A stretch of 18,992 nucleotides of DNA, taken from Candidatus Staskawiczbacteria bacterium (GTDB lineage Bacteria; Patescibacteriota; Minisyncoccia; Minisyncoccales; Staskawiczbacteraceae). The position numbers were made by a program, and so were the translations under genes. Positions 13,213 through 18,992 of the stretch are shown here, piece by piece; position 1 is the stretch's first letter; each line of letters begins with the position of its first letter. The notes under the pieces were generated by a model that saw only the letters and a program-made list of their open reading frames with translations, made no database searches and had not been told where the DNA came from. The stretch spans positions 1 through 18,992 of the forward strand of contig VGLO01000011.1 in assembly GCA_016866675.1 (NCBI GenBank), in the 5' to 3' direction.

Positions 13213-15702
13213 ATGACCCAAAAAGCAACTAATTTTGAATTTACATCCTATAAGTTTGAGCCTTCAAAAAGAAGTGTCGTTTTTAACTATAAAACCGAAT
13301 TTGAAGACAATGACCCACTTTTTTTTACCGAAAATATCATTTTGCCTGAATCTAAAAATTCAAACCCAATATCAGAAAAATTATTGGAAAAAATATTAAG
13401 TAGTTTGCATATAATAATTGGCATAAGCTACTATAAACTTTATTATGCGACAAAGGTTTCTCATCCGTATAATTTTTCAAAAGATGAATCTAAATTTTGG
13501 AATACAATATATAAAAAGGGACTTGGTGAATTTCTCTACAAAAACAAACTTGATCCAAAAAATTCTCCGTCTTTTTCATTTAATATCAACGCAAAACCTG
13601 TAAACTACAAAATAAATAATAAAAACAAAAGATTTTTAGTTGGCATTGGGGGAGGGAAGGACTCTATAGTTTCAGCAGAGCTTTTAAAAAATAATGGCCA
13701 AGATATTACGGGTTTATATGTTAAAACCGGTAAAGGGTCTGAAATAATTGATAGTGTTATTGAAAAAATTGACATCAATCAGCTAAAAATTGAAAGACAC
13801 TTAGATTGGCAAATTCACCAAGAACATTTATATAAGGGCCACATTCCTGTATCTGCTATTTATGCCTTTTTGGGAATATTTTTATCTGTTATTTATGACT
13901 ATTCTGGCCTTATTGTGTCAAACGAGCACAGTAGCAATTTTGGTAATATAAATTACAAAGGACTTAATATTAATCATCAATGGTCAAAATCTTTTGAGTT
14001 TGAGAATTTATTTCAAAATTACGTTAAAGAATTCATTAGTCCTGACCTAACTTACTTTTCACTATTGAGACTATTCTATGAAATAAGGATTGTAAAAATT
14101 TTTTCTCAAATGAAAAAGTATTTTCCTTATTTTTCAAGTTGCAATAATAATTTTAAAGTTAATAGTGTTTCACAATCGCTTTGGTGTAAAAATTGCCCAA
14201 AGTGCGTTTTTGCATTTACCATGCTATCTGCCTTTTTAACAAAAAATGAGCTTGTTAAAATTTTTGGTAGAAATCTTTACCAAGACAAAAGTCTTTTACC
14301 ATTATTTAAAGATATCTTAGGACTGGGAGAAATGAAACCATTTGACTGTGTTGGAACTTTTGAAGAGTCTCAAGAAGCTATGAAGTTAGCTGAGAAAAAG
14401 TTTAAAAATCATTTTATAATAAAAACTTTATCAAAAAAAATAAAATCTCACCCAGAAACTCTATTAGTTCAAAATGAATCACACATACCAGAGGATTTAA
14501 AGTTTTTAGGTATGGAAAATGCTTTAATCCTAGGATATGGCAAAGAGGGAAAAGTGACAGAAAGATATTTGAAAAAGTTTTATAGGGACTTGAAGGTTTC
14601 AATTGCAGATGAAAAGAAAGACAAAAATTATTTAAAAAATCAACCCAATTTTGATATCTTGATAAAAACTCCTGGAATAAGAAAAGAAGAAGTTAAGATA
14701 AATTATACTACTGCATCAAATATATTCTTTTCAAAGGTTAAGGGAAAAAATACTATAATTGGTGTGACAGGAAGCAAGGGCAAAAGCACGACATCTTCTT
14801 TAATTTTTAAAATTTTAAAGCAGGATGGAAAAAATGTTGAGCTTCTAGGAAACATTGGAAAACCAATGCTAGAAAGATTACTTACTCCAGTTAGCAAGGA
14901 TACAATTTTTGTTTTAGAGCTTTCAAGTTATCAGTTAGATGACATTAAATTTTCACCTGACATTGCTGTTTTAACAAGTTTGTTTGAGGAGCATATGGAT
15001 TTTCATGGGAATAAAAAAAATTACTATAAAGCAAAGAAAAACATCATAAATTTTCAAGGAAAAGATAACTTTTTTGTATATAATCCAAAGAGCAAGGATT
15101 CACTAAAATGGCTTTCTGACTATAATGGTAAAGATATTGCCTTTGACTCAAACCTAATTTTTAAAACAAAATTATTAGGAGAACACAATAAAGAAAATAT
15201 AAGAGCCTCAATATCGGTTGCGAAGATATTGAATGTTAGTGATAAATCAATAGTAAAAGCTATTGAAAACTTTAATGGATTGCCACACAGACTAGAACTT
15301 ATTGGAAAATTTAAAGGAGTGAGCTTTTATGATGATGCAATCTCAACAACTCCAGAGTCAACAATCAAAGCAATAGAATCACTAAAAAACGTAAATACTA
15401 TTTTTCTTGGGGGACAAGACAGAGGATATAATTTCTCAAATTTGGAAAAAACAATTAAAAAATATAAAATAAAGAATATTGTTCTTTTCCCAGATAGTGG
15501 TAGTAAAATAATAAAAAACAAGAAATATTTTAACATTTTTGAAACTAAAAGCATGCAGGAAGCGGTAAAATTTGCTTACAAAAACACTGTACAAGGAGAC
15601 ATTTGTCTTTTATCATGTGCTTCACCAAGCTATTCTATTTGGAAAAACTTTGAAGAAAAAGGAGATCAGTTTAAAAAGTTTGTATTAAAATACTCAAAAT
15701 GA
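13213..15702 (+). CDS. murL-murD: MurL-MurD fusion: UDP-MurNAc-L-Ala L-Glu ligase and L-Glu epimerase
   Basis: This 829-residue protein joins two cytosolic enzymes of peptidoglycan precursor synthesis. Residues 1 to about 425 resemble MurL, the ATP-dependent (AMP-forming) epimerase of UDP-MurNAc-L-Ala-L-Glu: GISYYK (70-75), GLGEFLY (103-109), a PP-loop GGGKDS (146-151), NEHSSNFGN (237-245), NHQWSKSFEFE (254-264), SCNNNF (309-314) and CKNCPKC (325-331). Residues from about 430 to 829 are a MurD ligase: GYGKEGK (441-447), ATP loop GVTGSKGKSTT (517-527), LELSSYQL (568-575), HMDFHG (594-599), GEHNKENIRAS (656-666), PHRLELI (691-697), GGQDRGYNF (733-741). Separate MurL and MurD are each about 430-450 residues, so both halves look complete. 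The usual DSKATN of MurD reads DDAISTTPES (707-716), fitting the MurL-linked MurD2 type. It heads an operon with ftsW and murG and overlaps ftsW by four bases. Confidence 0.88.
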   Translation: MTQKATNFEFTSYKFEPSKRSVVFNYKTEFEDNDPLFFTENIILPESKNSNPISEKLLEKILSSLHIIIGISYYKLYYATKVSHPYNFSKDESKFWNTIYKKGLGEFLYKNKLDPKNSPSFSFNINAKPVNYKINNKNKRFLVGIGGGKDSIVSAELLKNNGQDITGLYVKTGKGSEIIDSVIEKIDINQLKIERHLDWQIHQEHLYKGHIPVSAIYAFLGIFLSVIYDYSGLIVSNEHSSNFGNINYKGLNINHQWSKSFEFENLFQNYVKEFISPDLTYFSLLRLFYEIRIVKIFSQMKKYFPYFSSCNNNFKVNSVSQSLWCKNCPKCVFAFTMLSAFLTKNELVKIFGRNLYQDKSLLPLFKDILGLGEMKPFDCVGTFEESQEAMKLAEKKFKNHFIIKTLSKKIKSHPETLLVQNESHIPEDLKFLGMENALILGYGKEGKVTERYLKKFYRDLKVSIADEKKDKNYLKNQPNFDILIKTPGIRKEEVKINYTTASNIFFSKVKGKNTIIGVTGSKGKSTTSSLIFKILKQDGKNVELLGNIGKPMLERLLTPVSKDTIFVLELSSYQLDDIKFSPDIAVLTSLFEEHMDFHGNKKNYYKAKKNIINFQGKDNFFVYNPKSKDSLKWLSDYNGKDIAFDSNLIFKTKLLGEHNKENIRASISVAKILNVSDKSIVKAIENFNGLPHRLELIGKFKGVSFYDDAISTTPESTIKAIESLKNVNTIFLGGQDRGYNFSNLEKTIKKYKIKNIVLFPDSGSKIIKNKKYFNIFETKSMQEAVKFAYKNTVQGDICLLSCASPSYSIWKNFEEKGDQFKKFVLKYSK

Positions 15703-16823
15703 GCCATCGACTAAATTATTACTTTCTTATTGCCTCAACTGTTTTGGTTGTTTTTGGAATTCTTTACTTGGCAAATTTATCAGCTCCCGCATCTCTACAA
15801 ATATTTGGCAACACAAACTACTATTTTCTACATCAGTTTTATGCACTACTAATTGGGCTTGTATTTGCGTATCTAGCCTTTAAAATTCCTCTCAGAATAA
15901 TTAAAAGATTTGCGCCTTTATTACTTTTATTAACCATTGTGCTTTTGTCCTTAGTTTTAATTCCAGCTATTGGAGTTAAGTTATGGGGAGCAAGAAGATG
16001 GTTAAGTATTGGTGGGAACTCATTTCAACCATCTGAATTATTGAAAATTTCTTCCATACTATTCCCTTCAGCATGGCTTTCAAACAGAATTTCATCTGAA
16101 ATCAGAAAAGGCGCATCAACCAGAATAAAAAGTGGATACGAAAATTTTATTAAAATCTTTTTGCCATTTTTAATTTTTTTGTTTCTAATTTCTGTCATTT
16201 TGCTTCTTCAAAAAGATCTTGATACTCTTGGCATTACCATTTTGTCACTAATGGCAATTTACTTTACAGCTAAAACGCCATTATGGCATACTATTATTAC
16301 TGTTGCTGGAGCTATAGCCGCAGGAATTACTTTTATTATTATTGAGCCGTATCGCGCTCAAAGACTTCTTGTTTTTCTGAGACCAGAGACAGACCCATTA
16401 GGAATTGGTTTTCAATTAAGACAATCTCTTTTGGCAATTGGATCTGGAGGCATTTTTGGAAACGGATGGGGATTATCAACTCAAAAATTTGGCTTTTTAC
16501 CACAGGCAATGTCAGACTCACTTTTTGCCATTTTTGCTGAAGAGACAGGAATAATAGGATGTATAATTTTAATTTCTATTTATATTTTCTTTTTTGTTCA
16601 AGGAATAAAGATAGCTAAAAATTCTCAGGACAGTTTTTCAAAAATGGTGGCCATTGGAATTGTCACTTGGCTTGCAACTCAAACATTTATGAACATTGCT
16701 TCCTCTATGGGATTATTTCCAATTGCCGGTATTCCTCTTCCTTTTTTCTCTTATGGAGGATCACACTTAGTTATTGAGATGACAGCAGTTGGTCTATTAT
16801 TAAATGTTTCCAAAAACAGCTAA
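15699..16823 (+). CDS. ftsW: FtsW/RodA-type peptidoglycan glycosyltransferase (SEDS)
   Basis: The 374-residue protein has about ten membrane spans and the SEDS signatures: GARRWLSIGGNSFQPSEL (97-114), a large outer loop with RLLVFLRPETDPLGIGFQL (222-240), LLAIGSGGIFGNGWG, LPQAMSDSLFAIFAEE (267-282) and GIPLPFFSYGGSHL (344-357). Asp273 is in the place of the catalytic Asp of RodA/FtsW. The enzyme polymerises lipid II glycan chains at the outer face, normally with a class B PBP that is not in this window. Neighbours MurD and MurG favour FtsW (division) over RodA (elongation), since murD-ftsW-murG is the usual dcw order. The ATG overlaps the stop of the fusion gene (ATGA). Confidence 0.93.
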   Translation: MSHRLNYYFLIASTVLVVFGILYLANLSAPASLQIFGNTNYYFLHQFYALLIGLVFAYLAFKIPLRIIKRFAPLLLLLTIVLLSLVLIPAIGVKLWGARRWLSIGGNSFQPSELLKISSILFPSAWLSNRISSEIRKGASTRIKSGYENFIKIFLPFLIFLFLISVILLLQKDLDTLGITILSLMAIYFTAKTPLWHTIITVAGAIAAGITFIIIEPYRAQRLLVFLRPETDPLGIGFQLRQSLLAIGSGGIFGNGWGLSTQKFGFLPQAMSDSLFAIFAEETGIIGCIILISIYIFFFVQGIKIAKNSQDSFSKMVAIGIVTWLATQTFMNIASSMGLFPIAGIPLPFFSYGGSHLVIEMTAVGLLLNVSKNS

Positions 16824-16826
16824 TTC

Positions 16827-17819
16827 ATGAAAAAAGTTTTATTAACTGGGGGCATGGGTTTCTTGGGATCGCATGTTTTAGAAGGAATTCTCAAGCAAAC
16901 TGATTGGCAGGTAGTAATTTTAGACAGACTAGACACTTCAGGCAACCCAAAAAGATTATCTGATATTTTAGTTTGGGAAAAAGAAAAGCACCGAGTTAAA
17001 ATAGTTTGGTGGGATTTAAAGTCTTCCTTAAATGATAGAATATCAACAGATATAGGCGAAGTTGATTACATTTGGCATTTGGCAGCTTCCTCTCACGTTG
17101 ACAGAAGTATAGAAGACCCCTTAAGCTTTGTAATGGATAATGTGGTTGGAACAACTAACTTGCTAGAATTTTCAAGAAAACTAAAAAATTTAGAGCTATT
17201 TATTAATTTTTCAACCGATGAGGTTTTTGGTCCAGCAGAAAAAGGGTATGCGCATAATGAAGACGACAAACACAGACCATCGAATCCATACTCTGCTTCA
17301 AAGTCTGCTGCAGTAGATATTGGTTATTCTTTTCATAAAACATATTCTTTACCCATAATCACAACCCACACTATGAATATTTATGGTGAAAAACAATCAC
17401 CAGAAAAACTTATACCAAAATGTATTAGAATGGTTCAACAACAAAAACCAATGCCAATATTTGCAGAATTAAAAGATGGGAAAATGACTGCAGTTGGTAG
17501 TAGGTTTTGGATTCATGCAAGAGAAGTTTTTAATGCACTTTTATTTATTACAAATAAGGGTAAAATAGGGGAGTTCTATAATATAATAGGGTTTGATGAG
17601 TTTACTAATTTAGAGATTTGCCAAATGGTGGCTAGTGTAATAGGCAAACCATTAATTCCAGACTTTGTTGATTTTCATTCAAGTAGACCAGGACACGACA
17701 TAAGATATGCACTAGATGGAACAAAGCTCAAGGAGCTTGGATGGTCACCAAGCCTTCCATTTAAGGAATCTTTATCAAAAACAGTCCTTTGGACTATAAA
17801 TAACCCATACTGGCTATAA
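16827..17819 (+). CDS. NAD-dependent sugar-nucleotide 4,6-dehydratase/epimerase (RmlB-like)
   Basis: The 330-residue extended SDR protein has the Rossmann motif LLTGGMGFLGSH (5-16), HLAASSHVDRSI (84-95), STDEVFG (129-135) and YSASK (155-159). Asp131-Glu132 after Thr130 and the Tyr155/Lys159 pair are the catalytic residues of the dTDP-glucose 4,6-dehydratase type. DRSIEDPLSFVMDNVVGT is also typical of RmlB-like enzymes. The C-terminal substrate part (GSRFWIHAREV, RPGHDIRYALDGTKLKELGW) matches as well. It probably removes water from an NDP-hexose to give a 4-keto-6-deoxy sugar; whether the carrier is dTDP, UDP or GDP is not certain. It lies three bases after ftsW and shares its stop with the next start (TAATG), an unusual place within a murD-ftsW-murG order. 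Confidence 0.85.
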   Translation: MKKVLLTGGMGFLGSHVLEGILKQTDWQVVILDRLDTSGNPKRLSDILVWEKEKHRVKIVWWDLKSSLNDRISTDIGEVDYIWHLAASSHVDRSIEDPLSFVMDNVVGTTNLLEFSRKLKNLELFINFSTDEVFGPAEKGYAHNEDDKHRPSNPYSASKSAAVDIGYSFHKTYSLPIITTHTMNIYGEKQSPEKLIPKCIRMVQQQKPMPIFAELKDGKMTAVGSRFWIHAREVFNALLFITNKGKIGEFYNIIGFDEFTNLEICQMVASVIGKPLIPDFVDFHSSRPGHDIRYALDGTKLKELGWSPSLPFKESLSKTVLWTINNPYWL

Positions 17820-18391
17820 TGATACCAAAAAATATCTTTACAATTTGGATTTCAGAAAAAGACTTGCCAGAAAAGTATAAAAAATGGTGCAAAACCCATG
17901 AAATTGCAGCATATAATCATTATTACATAACACTTAAAGATTGCATTAAAATTAATTCTAATTATCTGAGAGAATGCCTAAAATCAAAACACTGGGTTAA
18001 AGCAACAGATTATGTAAGAATGCATTACTTGTATAACAAAGGGGGAATATATCTTGATTGCGACATGAAGGTTTTAAAGCCTTTCGATGACCTACTTTCA
18101 AATAGTCTGTTTTTAGGCAGAGAAGATGCAAACATTATTGCAAACAGCATTATTGGAGCTGAATCAAAGCATCCCCTTATTAAAAAATATCTTGAGTTAG
18201 TTGAAAATAATTTTAAAGGTTCAGGAGATATGATATTTGAACCCGCCGAAAGACTATTAACAGACTTAATTTTGGAAAAATACGGTAAATTTGGAAAAAC
18301 AACAACATATTCATCTGATTATTTTTTTCCAACAGAAGATAATAATAAAAATTCTTATACATTTCACAACTTTATCAGAAGCTGGAAATAA
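17819..18391 (+). CDS. Glycosyltransferase with DxD motif (GT32-like)
   Basis: The 190-residue protein opens with IPKNIFTIWISEKDLPEKY, the usual beginning of GT32 enzymes (IPKxIHxxW). KATDYVRMHYLYNKGGIYLDCDMKVL (61-86) follows; I read Asp80 and Asp82 as the metal- and nucleotide-sugar-binding DxD. The substrate-side region contains GREDANIIANSIIGAESKHPL. It is a little shorter than many family members but has the core fold and no obvious break. It has no signal or membrane span and should act at the cytosolic face on a lipid-linked acceptor. It is coupled to the RmlB-like gene and three bases from murG, so it may use the dehydratase product to decorate a lipid-linked precursor; that is inference. 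Confidence 0.87.
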   Translation: MIPKNIFTIWISEKDLPEKYKKWCKTHEIAAYNHYYITLKDCIKINSNYLRECLKSKHWVKATDYVRMHYLYNKGGIYLDCDMKVLKPFDDLLSNSLFLGREDANIIANSIIGAESKHPLIKKYLELVENNFKGSGDMIFEPAERLLTDLILEKYGKFGKTTTYSSDYFFPTEDNNKNSYTFHNFIRSWK

Positions 18392-18394
18392 AAA

Positions 18395-18992
18395 ATGAAA
18401 ATACTTTTTACAGGCGGAGGAACGGGAGGTCACATAATGCCTCTAATTGCAGTAGGCAGGGAAGTAAAAGCAAAACTTCCTGAAGCTGATTTTTACTACA
18501 TAGGACCCAAAGACGACTGCCTCACAATGAGCCAAGAAAATTTTAAAACCAAGGCAATACTCTCAGGAAAAATAAGAAGTTATTTTTCTTTTGAAAATGT
18601 GATTGATGTGTTAATGAAAATTCCAGTTAGTTTTATTCAATCATTTTTTTTACTTTCAACAATAAAACCTAATTTAGTTTTTTCAAAAGGGGGGACTGGG
18701 TCATTTCCCGTAACTTATTGTGCAAGAGTTTTAAAAATTCCTGTTTTTATTCATGAGTCAGACTCTTATCCAGGAAAATCAAATAAACTAACTTCCAAGT
18801 GGGCAAAAAAAGTTTTTACATCATTTCAAAAAACAGGTTTTTTTAATCAAAATAAAATAATAGTAGTTGGTAATCCAATTAGAAAAGAAATACTCAATGG
18901 CAACAAGGAAGAAGCAAAAAGAGAATTGTCCCTAGAGCTAGACAAACCAGTTATTTTAATAACCGGTGGATCACAAGGCTCTTCTCCAATTA
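18395..18992 (+). CDS. murG: MurG, UDP-GlcNAc:lipid I GlcNAc transferase, 3' end cut by window edge
   Basis: The frame starts at ATG 18395 and is still open at the right edge; 199 codons of the expected ~360 are present. It begins MKILFTGGGTGGHIMPL, with the first glycine-rich loop GGGTGGH (7-13). SKGGTGSFP (97-105) and HESDSYPGKSN (120-130) form the second region, GNPIRKEI (159-166) starts the linker, and TGGSQGS (190-196) is the third loop of the C-terminal donor-binding domain. MurG adds GlcNAc from UDP-GlcNAc to lipid I, giving lipid II at the inner membrane face. Compared with common MurG, the Tyr after SKGG is Thr and the HExN motif reads HESD. It follows the GT32-like gene by three bases and completes a murD-ftsW-murG set. 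Confidence 0.94.
   Translation, partial: MKILFTGGGTGGHIMPLIAVGREVKAKLPEADFYYIGPKDDCLTMSQENFKTKAILSGKIRSYFSFENVIDVLMKIPVSFIQSFFLLSTIKPNLVFSKGGTGSFPVTYCARVLKIPVFIHESDSYPGKSNKLTSKWAKKVFTSFQKTGFFNQNKIIVVGNPIRKEILNGNKEEAKRELSLELDKPVILITGGSQGSSPI

Overview
The window is a compact, strongly AT-rich, entirely plus-strand bacterial segment. It carries about 18 protein genes, one pseudogene and one tRNA, with most genes overlapping or separated by a few bases. The gene content (surface-glycan glycosyltransferases, polytopic GT-C-like proteins, a class F-like sortase, a PGPGW-type membrane protein, Asn/Thr/Cys-rich surface proteins, a minimal lipid II cluster) resembles Candidate Phyla Radiation (Patescibacteria) genomes. 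That assignment is an inference from gene style, not from a marker gene. UGA is used as a normal stop (e.g. 875-877, 3535-3537, 15700-15702), which argues against the SR1/Gracilibacteria code 25.

Region 1 (1-9660) is a cell-surface polysaccharide locus. It holds a GT4 glycosyltransferase cut by the left edge, two GT2 glycosyltransferases, two intact class I SAM methyltransferases, a third methyltransferase broken by two in-frame TAA codons, two large related multi-spanning GT-C/YfhO-like proteins and a small membrane protein. Region 2 (9689-11274) is a surface-anchoring unit: an exported Ig-like protein ending in LPNTG, a class F-like sortase, a small PGPGW-type membrane protein and a tRNA-Ala(GGC) three bases behind it. 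Region 3 (11295-13171) holds three single-gene units with recognisable promoters and terminators: two small unknown proteins with strong Shine-Dalgarno sites and a secreted Cys-rich three-repeat protein with a C-terminal anchor. Region 4 (13174-18992) is a peptidoglycan precursor operon: a MurL-MurD fusion, FtsW, an RmlB-like dehydratase, a GT32-like glycosyltransferase and MurG, which runs off the right edge.

The most notable item is the 829-residue protein at 13213-15702. Its N-terminal half looks like MurL, the ATP-dependent UDP-MurNAc-L-Ala-L-Glu epimerase, and its C-terminal half like a MurD ligase of the variant (MurD2) type. One polypeptide could therefore add L-Glu to UDP-MurNAc-L-Ala and then invert it to D-Glu, without needing free D-glutamate. 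A second theme is expression style: four genes have a -10 element ending only 6-10 bases before the ATG, which predicts leaderless or nearly leaderless mRNAs, while only three starts have a clear Shine-Dalgarno sequence.
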